Origin: Planctomycetota bacterium
GTDB taxonomy: Bacteria > Planctomycetota > UBA1135 > GCA-002686595
Direction of reading: 5' to 3'
Assembly: GCA_011524785.1 (NCBI GenBank)
Contig: WTJQ01000075.1
Coordinates: 1 to 5,425 of the forward strand
DNA length: 5,425 nucleotides
Shown here one piece after another: positions 1 through 5,425 of this stretch (position 1 is its first letter; each line of letters begins with the position of its first letter). The position numbers were made by a program, and so were the translations under genes. The notes beneath the pieces are model-generated. The model had not been told where the DNA came from. It did not search any database and saw nothing but the letters and a program-made list of their open reading frames with translations.

Positions 1-878
1 TGCGCCTCAAGCTCGAGAACCGGCAGGTGGCCGGGGCCTTCAAGTCGCGCGGGGCCTGGAACAACGTCCAGCGCCTGACCCCCGAGCAGCGCGCCGCCGG
101 CGTGACCTGCACGAGCTCGGGAAACCACGGCCGCGCCCTGGCCTGGGCTGCCCAGCGAGCCGGCGTGCCCGCCACGATCGTCATGCCGGCGGATGCCTAC
201 GCGAACAAGATCCAGGCCTGTCGGGATCACGGTGCCGAGGTCGTGCTCGCCCCCGATCGGATGGCCGCCGAGGCCACGTGCGCTGAGCTCGTGGCGGCCG
301 GCAAGGTGCTCGTCCATCCCTACGACGCGGAGGCCACCGTCGAGGGTGCCGGGACCGTGGGGCTCGAGCTCGCGGACGACTGGCCGGAGGTGGAGGTCGT
401 CGTCGTCCCGGTGGGCGGCGGAGGCCTGGCGGCCGGGACGAGCCTCGCGCTCCGCAGGCGCCTCGGGGACGCGGTGAGGATCCACGGGGTCGAGCCGGCC
501 GGCGCCCCGTCCATGACGCGGGGACTGGAGGACGGCACGCCGGTCCTCCTCCCCGAGATCGACACCAACATCCAGGGGCTGTGCCCGCCCAACTCGGGCG
601 CCCTCAACATCGCCATCTGCGCGCACACGCTCGACGGGATGCACGTCCTCAGCGACCCGGAGATCATGGATGCCCAGCGCGTCCTCGCAGCCCACGGCGA
701 GACCGTCGAGCCCGCCGGCGCCGCGACCCTGGCCCTCCTCCGCTCGGGCTGCTTCGAGGGGCGCACGCCGGAGGATCCCCTGCGGGTCGCCGTCGTGGTG
801 TCGGGCGGCAACCCCGACCCGGCCCAGTTCGAGGCGCTGCTCGCGAGCCTGGCGGGCGAAGCGGGGACGGGCGCTTGA
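1..878 (+). CDS. Threonine/serine dehydratase-family PLP enzyme, 5' truncated by window edge
   Basis: This is a fold-type II PLP-dependent enzyme, most like L-threonine/L-serine ammonia-lyase (threonine to 2-oxobutyrate plus ammonia), acting in the cytoplasm. The reading frame enters at base 3 and 291 residues are visible. Counting from there, KLEN at residues 3-6 leads into AGAFKSRGA, whose Lys14 is the expected Schiff-base lysine. SSGNHGRAL follows as the substrate-carboxylate loop, then PVGGGGLAAG as the PLP-phosphate glycine loop. A late VEPAGAA and a C-terminal VSGGN, where the serine usually contacts the PLP ring nitrogen, complete the set. Family members are about 310-330 residues, so roughly 40-50 N-terminal residues lie outside the window. 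There is no C-terminal ACT domain, which argues against the isoleucine-regulated IlvA form and for a catabolic-type dehydratase. The SSGNHGRAL wording also resembles serine racemase and EutB-like hydroxyectoine-pathway dehydratases, so the substrate is uncertain while the family is secure. The stop overlaps the next gene's start. Confidence 0.9.
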   Translation, partial: RLKLENRQVAGAFKSRGAWNNVQRLTPEQRAAGVTCTSSGNHGRALAWAAQRAGVPATIVMPADAYANKIQACRDHGAEVVLAPDRMAAEATCAELVAAGKVLVHPYDAEATVEGAGTVGLELADDWPEVEVVVVPVGGGGLAAGTSLALRRRLGDAVRIHGVEPAGAPSMTRGLEDGTPVLLPEIDTNIQGLCPPNSGALNIAICAHTLDGMHVLSDPEIMDAQRVLAAHGETVEPAGAATLALLRSGCFEGRTPEDPLRVAVVVSGGNPDPAQFEALLASLAGEAGTGA

Positions 879-2977
879 GGGCGGCGCGCGGGGGCTCGGC
901 CCTCCTCGCTCTCCTCGCTGCCTGCGGCGGAGCCGAGCCGGACGGCCCGGGCTCTGGAGCGGCCGCGGGCCCAGCACCCGCCTGCGAGACGCTCGTGGTC
1001 GTGGCGCTGGACGGGCTCCGGCTCGACGACCCCTGGCAGGACCCCGAGGTAGCCCCGCACCTCGCGGCCCTGGCCCAGCGGAGCGAGGCCGTGATGCCCG
1101 CGACCGCGGTCGGGTCGCCAGCAGGGCTGCATGCGGGCTGGGCCGCCCTGCTCAGCGGGTTCGAGCCCTGGGAGACTGGGGCTGGGAGCGTGCACGACGC
1201 GGGGGGCTACGGCCTGACGGACGGGGTGGAGACCTGGCCCGAGGAGCTCGTGGCCAGGGGCTGGCGCGCCTCGGCCATCGCGCCGCTGCCCCACCTGCGT
1301 CGTGAGCTGAACGGCGGGCTCCACCAGGGTCTCGAGCCGTTCCTCGCGCCGGCCCTCGAGCCGGGAGCGCGGCTGGACGCCCGCCAGGTCGAGGCCCTCG
1401 CGGCCGCGGAGTGGGGACCCCTGCTCGCTCAGGACGGGCGGCTCGCCCTCGTCCTCGGGCTGGCCGACCTCGCGCAGGAGACGCTCCCCGATCCTGCCGA
1501 CGCCCTCGACCGCGTCCGGACCGCCCTGGCTCCGCACCTCGAGCGCCTGCCTCACGTGGCGGCCGCCCTCGAGGAGGAGCCGGCCGAGGCCCTGGACGAG
1601 GTGGCACGGCTGCTCGGCCGCGCCCGGGGCGCAGCGCCCTACCTCGCATGGCGCAGCGGCCTGCGGGAGGCGCGGCTCGCCGCGGTCGATCGAACCGTCG
1701 GGGCCGTGCTGCGCATGCTCGAGGACAGCGGCCGCGCGGAGCGTGCGGGTCTCCTCGTCGTCGGCCTGCGCGGAGCTCCGCTCGCGCCGCCCGCCTCCGG
1801 GCCCCGGGCCGCCTTCCTGCCCGAGCTCACGCGCGTCCCGCTCCTGGCCGTGCGCCCGCCCGGCTCCCCTGCCGCGGAGCTGACCGGCGTCTGGACCCCG
1901 GCGCGGACCGCGCGGGTCGTTCGGGCGCTGTGCGCCGGCGGGGCGCTGCCCGCGGTCGCTTCGACGGCGCTCGTCATGGACGGCCTCGGAGAGCGCTTCG
2001 CCGCCTTCGGTCCCGCGCACCACGTCGAGGAGCGGGCGCGGGTGCAGCGGGCGATCTGGTCTCGGACCGGAGACGCCGTCGTGCGGGGCAGCGAGGACCC
2101 GCCCGAGCTCGTCGCTGCGCTGGAGACGCTCGACCGCGCCCTCGACGAGCGCCCCGCGTTCGGCTGGGCGCTCGAGCTGGCCGCCGGGCACGAGCCGGTC
2201 GACGTTCGCTGGCGCGCCCTCAGCGGATTCCTCGCTGGTGACGCCGTTGTGGGCATGCACCTCGAGGACGGGAGCGTGAGCGGCGTAACGGCGCGCGCCC
2301 GTTTGGCGCCCACTGCCACCGAGGCTGCGCGCGCCGAGCTGCGCCAGGGTCGCGGCACCCAGGACCTGCTCCTGACCCTGGGAGGGGCACTCCCGGAGCA
2401 GGGCCCCTGGTCCCAGGGCGCACGGCTCCTGGATGCCGGCGAGGCGGCGCGAGCGCGCGGCCAGGAAGCAGCGGAGGACGGAGGGGGCGAGGCCGACCCC
2501 GCCGCAGAGCCTGCCGTGCGCGTGCGCATGGACTCGGGCTGGGCACGGGCCCAGCTGGCGGGCGAAGGGCCCTTCACGGCGCGCCTGACGCGCCACCCGG
2601 GGGTGGGGGATGCACCGCCCCTGGACTGGTCCATCGATGCCCGGCTGGACGCGCGGCCCGAGGGGACCGACTCCCTCCTGGTGACCGGCACGGACCCCGC
2701 ACTGCTCGCCCTGGCTCTGCCCCCGCGCACCGAGCTGGGCCTGGCCCTGCGCTCGGGCGAGCGCTGGATCGCGCCCTGGGAGATCGAGGGTCCCGAGGGC
2801 CCATGGGGCTCGCAGGAGGCGGCGCGGCTCGTCGTCCAGGAGACGACCCTTGCGGAGGCTCTGCCGGACGCGCCGCTGCGCCTGGTGCCCCTGCGCCCCG
2901 CGCCGGCGTTCGGTCCGCCCCTCCGGGCACCCGCGCACCTGGAGCCGTTCCTGCGGCGCCTGCCTCCGAGCGAGTAG
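875..2977 (+). CDS. Predicted lipoprotein with a degenerate sulfatase/alkaline phosphatase-superfamily domain
   Basis: A 700-residue protein of no recognised specific function. I chose the TTG at 875 because it gives a complete lipoprotein signal: basic n-region MRAARGG, short hydrophobic stretch SALLALL, lipobox LAAC with Cys17. The first in-frame GTG or ATG codons downstream would remove it, and the frame upstream lies within the dehydratase gene. The TTG shares bases with the dehydratase stop; a G-rich GGGGA at 863-867 could serve as ribosome binding site. Residues ~39-345 follow the sulfatase-fold order: LVVVALDGLRLDD (40-52), PHLAALA (61-67), GSPAGLHAGWAALLSG (80-95), VETWPEELVARGW (118-130), AAVDRTVGAVL (~270-280), then RVPLL (320-324). 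The usual metal-binding DHG after the Val-rich strand reads LRG (298-300), and the Cys/Ser-x-Pro-x-Arg sulfatase nucleophile motif is not evident. It is therefore probably catalytically impaired or diverged. Residues ~520-548 form an Ala/Glu/Gly-rich linker before an unrecognised, apparently beta-rich C-terminus. Likely membrane-anchored, facing the periplasm. Confidence 0.75.
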   Translation: MRAARGGSALLALLAACGGAEPDGPGSGAAAGPAPACETLVVVALDGLRLDDPWQDPEVAPHLAALAQRSEAVMPATAVGSPAGLHAGWAALLSGFEPWETGAGSVHDAGGYGLTDGVETWPEELVARGWRASAIAPLPHLRRELNGGLHQGLEPFLAPALEPGARLDARQVEALAAAEWGPLLAQDGRLALVLGLADLAQETLPDPADALDRVRTALAPHLERLPHVAAALEEEPAEALDEVARLLGRARGAAPYLAWRSGLREARLAAVDRTVGAVLRMLEDSGRAERAGLLVVGLRGAPLAPPASGPRAAFLPELTRVPLLAVRPPGSPAAELTGVWTPARTARVVRALCAGGALPAVASTALVMDGLGERFAAFGPAHHVEERARVQRAIWSRTGDAVVRGSEDPPELVAALETLDRALDERPAFGWALELAAGHEPVDVRWRALSGFLAGDAVVGMHLEDGSVSGVTARARLAPTATEAARAELRQGRGTQDLLLTLGGALPEQGPWSQGARLLDAGEAARARGQEAAEDGGGEADPAAEPAVRVRMDSGWARAQLAGEGPFTARLTRHPGVGDAPPLDWSIDARLDARPEGTDSLLVTGTDPALLALALPPRTELGLALRSGERWIAPWEIEGPEGPWGSQEAARLVVQETTLAEALPDAPLRLVPLRPAPAFGPPLRAPAHLEPFLRRLPPSE

Positions 2978-3001
2978 CGCGCGCCCTCGGCGTGGCGCGC
3001 T
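2976..3001 (+). terminator. GC-only hairpin just after the lipoprotein stop, possible terminator
   Basis: AGCGCGC (2976-2982) is perfectly complementary to GCGCGCT (2995-3001), a 7-bp stem with a 12-base loop. A shifted register (2979-2985 with 2994-3000) pairs equally well with an 8-base loop. The stem begins within the TAG stop codon. No T-run follows, so it is not a classical intrinsic terminator. In DNA of this GC content such palindromes also arise by chance. It separates the lipoprotein from the methyltransferase gene, which seems to have its own promoter. Confidence 0.3.
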
Positions 3002-3022
3002 CGAGAGGTCGCGAGAGCGATC

Positions 3023-3051
3023 TGGGGAGCGCCCCGGACCTCCGGTACGAT
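3023..3051 (+). promoter_or_regulatory. Candidate sigma70-type promoter placing transcription start at the GTG codon
   Basis: TACGAT at 3046-3051 matches four of six bases of the TATAAT -10 consensus, including the most important first TA and last T. It stands out in very GC-rich DNA. TGGGGA at 3023-3028, 17 bases upstream, is only a weak -35 match (three of six). Six bases separate the -10 from the GTG start at 3058, so transcription would begin at or next to the start codon and give a leaderless mRNA. Consistent with that, no Shine-Dalgarno sequence lies at the usual distance. This is inference from spacing and sequence only. Confidence 0.35.
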
Positions 3052-3057
3052 CGCCCC

Positions 3058-3915
3058 GTGAAGCGCGTCGTGCTCTGCCGCCCCGAAGGCCCGCGGAACG
3101 TGGGGGCCGCCCTGCGGGCCAGCCTGAACTTCGGACCGTGCGAGCTGCACCTCGTGGCTCCCAAGCGCCCGTCCATCCTGCGCCACCCGGACTTCGAGCA
3201 GATGTCGCACGGTGCCGAGGAGGCGCGCGCGGCGATCGTGGTGCACGACACCCTCACGGAGGCCCTGGCCGACTGCCACCACGTCGTGGGCTTCACCGCA
3301 CGGCCCCGGGACCTGCGCCTGCGCCGTGACTGGCGCCGCGCCGCGCCGGACCTGGTCCCGGTCGGAGCCGACCCCGAGGAGCGCCTCGCGCTCGTGTTCG
3401 GGACCGAGGAGACCGGTCTCGATCGCGAGGAGGCCGACCACTGCCAGGAGCTCGTCCACATCCGGACCAGCCCGGACCACACCTCCCTCAACCTCGCCCA
3501 GTGCGTCACGGTGGTCCTGTCGGACCTCTTCGCGGACGCCGGGCACCGCGGAGCCGAACGCGGCGCGCGACGCCTGGACCAGCGCGGGCGGTCGTTCCTC
3601 GGCGCCCGCATGAAGGAGCTCTTCGCCGACGAGGTCGTCTACACCCCGGAGGCCCAGCGGCTGGTGGGGGAGATGATCGACCGCCTGGTGGCGCGGGCGC
3701 CCCTCGAGAACCGGGACGCCAAGGCCTGGCACCTGATCCTGAAGACGCTGGGCTCGGAGCTCTCCCCGACGGATCTGGGCATCGAGGTCCACCAGAAGGG
3801 CCAGCGCAGGCGTGCCCTGCTGGCCCGTCTCGAGAACCGTCGGTCTTCTGAGTCCGACGGCGCCGAATCGGCGAAACCCCATCAGGAATCAGGGGAATCG
3901 CCCGACGAGGGGTGA
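3058..3915 (+). CDS. TrmJ-like SPOUT tRNA 2'-O-methyltransferase (TrmH/SpoU family)
   Basis: Predicted S-adenosylmethionine-dependent 2'-O-ribose methyltransferase of the SPOUT (trefoil knot) class, closest in pattern to TrmJ, which methylates nucleotide 32 in the tRNA anticodon loop. It has 285 residues. Motif 1 is PRNVGAALRA (12-21), with Asn14 and Arg20 as the usual conserved residues. Motif 2 is ALVFGTEETGL (111-121) and motif 3 is SLNLAQ (143-148); together they build the knot that binds SAM. The stretch DTLTEALADCHHVVGFTAR between them is also typical of TrmJ. The helical C-terminal region (about 175-245) matches the TrmJ dimerisation/tRNA-binding extension rather than the short TrmL form. 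The last ~23 residues are an acidic, Ser/Glu-rich, probably disordered tail. I chose the GTG at 3058 because homology begins immediately after it (KRVVLCRPEGP); a longer in-frame extension would run into the lipoprotein gene. The exact target nucleotide is inferred. Confidence 0.87.
   Translation: MKRVVLCRPEGPRNVGAALRASLNFGPCELHLVAPKRPSILRHPDFEQMSHGAEEARAAIVVHDTLTEALADCHHVVGFTARPRDLRLRRDWRRAAPDLVPVGADPEERLALVFGTEETGLDREEADHCQELVHIRTSPDHTSLNLAQCVTVVLSDLFADAGHRGAERGARRLDQRGRSFLGARMKELFADEVVYTPEAQRLVGEMIDRLVARAPLENRDAKAWHLILKTLGSELSPTDLGIEVHQKGQRRRALLARLENRRSSESDGAESAKPHQESGESPDEG
3837..3860 (+). repeat. Perfect inverted repeat in the 3' end of the methyltransferase gene
   Basis: CCGTCGG (3837-3843) and CCGACGG (3854-3860) are exact reverse complements around a 10-base, AT-richer loop (tcttctgagt), so the mRNA could form a 7-bp stem. 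It lies inside the coding sequence, over the start of the disordered acidic tail, where amino-acid constraint is low. It is the first of three consecutive hairpins. Confidence 0.5.
3861..3873 (+). repeat. Short perfect inverted repeat directly abutting the previous hairpin
   Basis: CGCCG (3861-3865) and CGGCG (3869-3873) pair around the three-base loop AAT. It starts on the base after the 3837-3860 hairpin and also lies within the methyltransferase coding tail. Alone it would be unremarkable at this GC content; the abutting arrangement is the point of interest. Confidence 0.4.
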
Positions 3916-3929
3916 GGAGCCCAGGCTCC
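3916..3929 (+). repeat. Inverted repeat right after the methyltransferase stop, possible weak terminator
   Basis: GGAGCC (3916-3921) and GGCTCC (3924-3929) are exact reverse complements. Sterically this gives a 5-bp stem with a CCAG loop. It begins on the base after the TGA stop and is followed six bases later by the pyrimidine stretch CTCTTTCC (3935-3942). That is only a loose resemblance to an intrinsic terminator. The stem would also bury GAGGAG (3914-3919), the only strong Shine-Dalgarno-like sequence before the adenosyltransferase gene, although that lies about 29 bases from the ATG. Confidence 0.4.
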
Positions 3930-3948
3930 GCGACCTCTTTCCACGACC

Positions 3949-4527
3949 ATGGTTCACCTGCATCGGATCTACACGCGCACCGGCGACGACGGCTCCACCG
4001 CCCTCGGGGACGGCACTCGCGTGCCGAAGGACCACGAGCGGGTGGCGGCCTACGGCACCGTGGACGAGTGCTCCAGCGTCCTCGGCATCGCCCTGGCCCA
4101 CGGGGTCCCTGCCCCCTGGGCCGAGCGCCTGCAGGTCGTCCAGAACGACCTCTTCGACGTGGGCTCGGACCTGTGCCGCCCCGGGAGCCAGGACGACTCG
4201 CCGCGGATCGACGAGGACTACGTCGGTCGGCTCGAGGGCTGGATCGAGGAGGCCAACCAGGACCTCCCGCCGCTCGAGTCCTTCATCCTCCCTGGGGGCA
4301 CCATGTGCGCCTCCTGGTTCCACCTCGCGCGCACCGTCTGCCGCCGCGCCGAGCGCCACGTGTCCGCGCTCCTGGCGGACCCGCGGGAGATGGGGCAGGC
4401 CAACCCGGCCGTGCTGCGCTACCTCAACCGGCTGTCGGACCTCCTGTTCGTGCTGTCCCGCCGGGTCAACCACGACTCGGGCGAGGGCGACGTGACCTGG
4501 CGCCCCGGCGCCTCCCGCGAGGGCTGA
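3949..4527 (+). CDS. PduO-type cob(I)alamin adenosyltransferase
   Basis: Predicted ATP:co(I)rrinoid adenosyltransferase of the PduO/MMAB type, a cytoplasmic trimer that moves the adenosyl group of ATP onto cob(I)alamin to make adenosylcobalamin. It has 192 residues, a normal length. IYTRTGDDGSTALGDG (7-22) is the N-terminal ATP-binding motif. VAAYGTVDECSSVLG (32-46) matches the family's AYGTVDELNS signature, with Cys41 where Leu is usual. RTVCRRAERH (128-137) holds the Arg/Glu residues equivalent to those mutated in human MMAB disease, and YLNRLSDLLFVLSR (158-171) is the C-terminal signature helix. I chose the ATG at 3949 because the family motif begins a few residues later. No good ribosome binding site precedes it at the normal distance. 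The MiaE-like gene begins five bases after the stop, suggesting co-transcription. No B12-dependent enzyme or B12 biosynthesis gene is visible beside it. Confidence 0.95.
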   Translation: MVHLHRIYTRTGDDGSTALGDGTRVPKDHERVAAYGTVDECSSVLGIALAHGVPAPWAERLQVVQNDLFDVGSDLCRPGSQDDSPRIDEDYVGRLEGWIEEANQDLPPLESFILPGGTMCASWFHLARTVCRRAERHVSALLADPREMGQANPAVLRYLNRLSDLLFVLSRRVNHDSGEGDVTWRPGASREG

Positions 4528-4530
4528 GGT
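4519..4530 (+). promoter_or_regulatory. Shine-Dalgarno candidates for the MiaE-like gene
   Basis: GAGGG at 4519-4523 lies nine bases before the ATG at 4533, and a second GAGGT at 4526-4530 lies only two bases before it. The first has the better spacing. Both lie at the very end of, or just after, the adenosyltransferase gene, fitting coupled translation of the two. They support 4533 over the downstream GTG at 4548 as the start. Confidence 0.45.
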
Positions 4531-4532
4531 CG

Positions 4533-5123
4533 ATGGGGCTGGGCCTGGTGGCCACGACCCCCGCAGCGTGGGTCGAGCAGGTCGAGCGCGATCCCCTCGC
4601 GCTGCTGAGCGACCACGCCCACTGCGAGCTCAAGGCCGCCGCCAGCGGCCAGGCCCTGGTGGGCAAGAACCCCGACTTCCCGCGCCTCGTCGACGAGGTC
4701 AGCGCCGTCGTCGTGGAGGAGATGGAGCACTTCCAGCTCGTGGTCGCCGAGCTGCGCCGCCGCGGCGGCGACCTCGGCCTCCAGCTGCCCAACCACTACG
4801 CCGACCGCCTGCACGCCGCGAGCGGTCAGGGCCGCACCAGCATCCTGCTGGACCGCCTGCTGGTGGCTCACCTGATCGAGGGCCGCAGCCTCGAGCGCTT
4901 CCAGCTCCTGGCCGAGCACCTCGCCGACCGCGACCTCGCCGCCCTGTACGCGGGCCTGGTGGCCAGCGAGGGCCGCCACCGCGCCCTGTTCCTCTCCCTC
5001 GCCCGGGAGCGCTTCGGGGACCAGGCCGACGCGCGGCTGGACCAACTCGCCGCGGCCGAGGCCCGCATCCTCGCGGACCTCCCCCCTGCCCCGACGATGC
5101 ACAGCGGCTCGCCCGCGGGCTGA
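4533..5123 (+). CDS. miaE: MiaE-like tRNA-(ms2io6A) hydroxylase, diiron ferritin-like enzyme
   Basis: Predicted diiron oxygenase of the MiaE family. MiaE hydroxylates the isopentenyl side chain of 2-methylthio-N6-isopentenyladenosine at tRNA position 37, downstream of MiaA and MiaB. The protein has 196 residues and reads as an all-helical ferritin-like fold. The six expected metal ligands are visible: Glu32 in SDHAHCELKAA (26-36), the ExxH of EEMEHF (Glu63, His66), Glu116 in HLIEGRSLERF (113-123), and the ExxH of SEGRH (Glu146, His149). The DHAHCE opening and RSLERF are hallmarks that set MiaE apart from general ferritins. The ATG at 4533 places the AWVEQV region, which precedes the first ligand in homologues, near the N-terminus. 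The gene follows the adenosyltransferase by five bases. The C-terminal ~20 residues look unstructured. Whether miaA and miaB exist elsewhere in this genome cannot be seen here. Confidence 0.88.
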   Translation: MGLGLVATTPAAWVEQVERDPLALLSDHAHCELKAAASGQALVGKNPDFPRLVDEVSAVVVEEMEHFQLVVAELRRRGGDLGLQLPNHYADRLHAASGQGRTSILLDRLLVAHLIEGRSLERFQLLAEHLADRDLAALYAGLVASEGRHRALFLSLARERFGDQADARLDQLAAAEARILADLPPAPTMHSGSPAG

Positions 5124-5175
5124 CGCGAGCCGATTGGATTCGCGGTGCAGGGATTCGGCACCATGCCGTCCAGTC

Positions 5176-5425
5176 ATGGCACCTGCAGGCCTCGCCGCTC
5201 CGCTCGCAGGGGCACGCCACGCCATCTTCGCGGGCCTGATCCTCGCTGCTCTCAGCGTGCCCGGCGTGCTGGTCCCCGGCGTGTCGACGGAGCTGCGCGG
5301 CCAGGAGATCCTGGTGCGGGAGCGTCGCGACCTCGCAGCGGTCTCCCTCGATCAGGCGTGGGAGAGGCTGCCTCGAAGCCTCGAGCGCGGCTTCGCGGAT
5401 CGGCTCGGCCTGCGCACCTCACTCC
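5176..5425 (+). CDS. Membrane-anchored protein, probable AlgJ/AlgX-like O-acetyltransferase N-terminus, 3' truncated
   Basis: Only the first 83 residues are inside the window. After a short N-terminus with basic residues (ARH, 13-15), residues ~16-36 form one hydrophobic segment (IFAGLILAALSVPGVLVPGV), either an uncleaved anchor or a signal peptide. The following part carries ILVRERRDLA (45-54), a Trp62-containing spacer, LPRSLERGF (65-73) and DRLGLRTSL (75-83). This matches the start of AlgJ/AlgX-like SGNH-fold acetyltransferases, which typically read 'E-x-R-x-L-A ... LP-x-x-x-E-x-x-F-x-D-x-x-G-L-R'. Such proteins act in the periplasm with an MBOAT partner (AlgI-like) to O-acetylate exopolysaccharide. 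The catalytic Asp-His and Ser motifs would lie beyond the right edge, so the assignment rests on the N-terminal pattern only. The ATG at 5176 is the best start, although no clear ribosome binding site precedes it; an in-frame TTG at 5134 is a poorer alternative. The 52-base gap upstream suggests a separate unit. Confidence 0.55.
   Translation, partial: MAPAGLAAPLAGARHAIFAGLILAALSVPGVLVPGVSTELRGQEILVRERRDLAAVSLDQAWERLPRSLERGFADRLGLRTSL

Noticed and set aside
581..874. Upstream extension of the lipoprotein reading frame
   Set aside because: This in-frame stretch lies within the well-supported dehydratase gene and reads as Arg/Pro-rich shadow. It would also bury the lipoprotein signal, which needs to be N-terminal.
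320..2938. Minus-strand open frame of 872 codons opposite the dehydratase and lipoprotein genes
   Set aside because: Its translation is low-complexity Arg/Gly/Ala/Pro-rich with no recognisable domain, and it lies opposite two genes with clear motifs. Long antisense frames are expected in DNA this GC-rich.
2803..3057. Upstream extension of the methyltransferase reading frame
   Set aside because: It overlaps the end of the lipoprotein gene and is Ala/Pro/Arg-rich. TrmJ homology starts right after the GTG at 3058.
1639..3882. Minus-strand open frame of 747 codons opposite the lipoprotein and methyltransferase genes
   Set aside because: It has no family motif, a composition typical of an antisense shadow, and spans two well-supported plus-strand genes and their intergenic gap.
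3912..4532. Upstream extension of the MiaE-like reading frame
   Set aside because: It lies across the adenosyltransferase gene, whose motifs are unambiguous in another frame. Its translation is Arg/Pro/Gly-rich shadow and MiaE similarity begins only near 4533.
5124..5144. CGCGA/TCGCG inverted repeat after the MiaE-like gene as a terminator
   Set aside because: The stem is only 5 bp with an 11-base loop and no T-run follows, so it is expected by chance in this composition.
5134..5164. TTGGAT ... CACCAT as a promoter for the last gene
   Set aside because: The spacing is 19 bases and the -10 match is poor, so it is not distinguishable from background.
1..5425. CRISPR array, mobile element, tRNA gene, defence or toxin-antitoxin system
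   Set aside because: I saw no regularly spaced repeats, transposase or integrase motifs, tRNA-like cloverleaf or known defence domains. The genes are ordinary housekeeping and envelope types in uniform base composition.

Overview
The window is a compact, very GC-rich (roughly 70-75% by eye), gene-dense piece of bacterial chromosome. All six supported genes run on the plus strand. The genes point to a Gram-negative-type bacterium: a lipoprotein with a good lipobox, a MiaE-type tRNA hydroxylase, a PduO-type cobalamin adenosyltransferase, and the start of what looks like an AlgJ/AlgX-like acetyltransferase. High-GC Planctomycetota or Myxococcota would fit, but the sequence alone does not settle the phylum.

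Layout. Positions 1-878 hold the 3' part of a fold-type II PLP enzyme (threonine/serine dehydratase family), cut by the left edge. Its stop overlaps a TTG start (TTGA, 875-878) of a 700-residue lipoprotein ending at 2977. That lipoprotein has the outline of the alkaline phosphatase/sulfatase superfamily but appears to have lost key active-site residues. After an 80-base gap with a GC hairpin comes a TrmJ/SpoU-type tRNA 2'-O-methyltransferase (GTG start 3058, stop 3915). It is preceded at leaderless-mRNA distance by a -10-like TACGAT. A cluster of three perfect inverted repeats (3837-3929) spans the end of this gene and the short gap to a corrinoid adenosyltransferase (3949-4527). Five bases later begins a MiaE-like diiron tRNA hydroxylase (4533-5123). 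After a 52-base gap, a membrane-anchored protein starts at 5176 and runs off the right edge.

How the genes fit together. Two enzymes act on the tRNA anticodon loop: TrmJ-like at position 32 and MiaE-like at position 37. They flank a B12 cofactor enzyme, and the adenosyltransferase-MiaE pair is tightly spaced and probably co-transcribed. The other genes (amino-acid dehydratase, degenerate sulfatase-like lipoprotein, AlgJ-like protein) have no evident functional link, so this looks like ordinary core-genome packing rather than a dedicated system. I found no RNA genes, mobile elements, CRISPR arrays or integration sites. The points most worth a second look are the degenerate sulfatase-fold lipoprotein and the hairpin cluster at the methyltransferase/adenosyltransferase junction.
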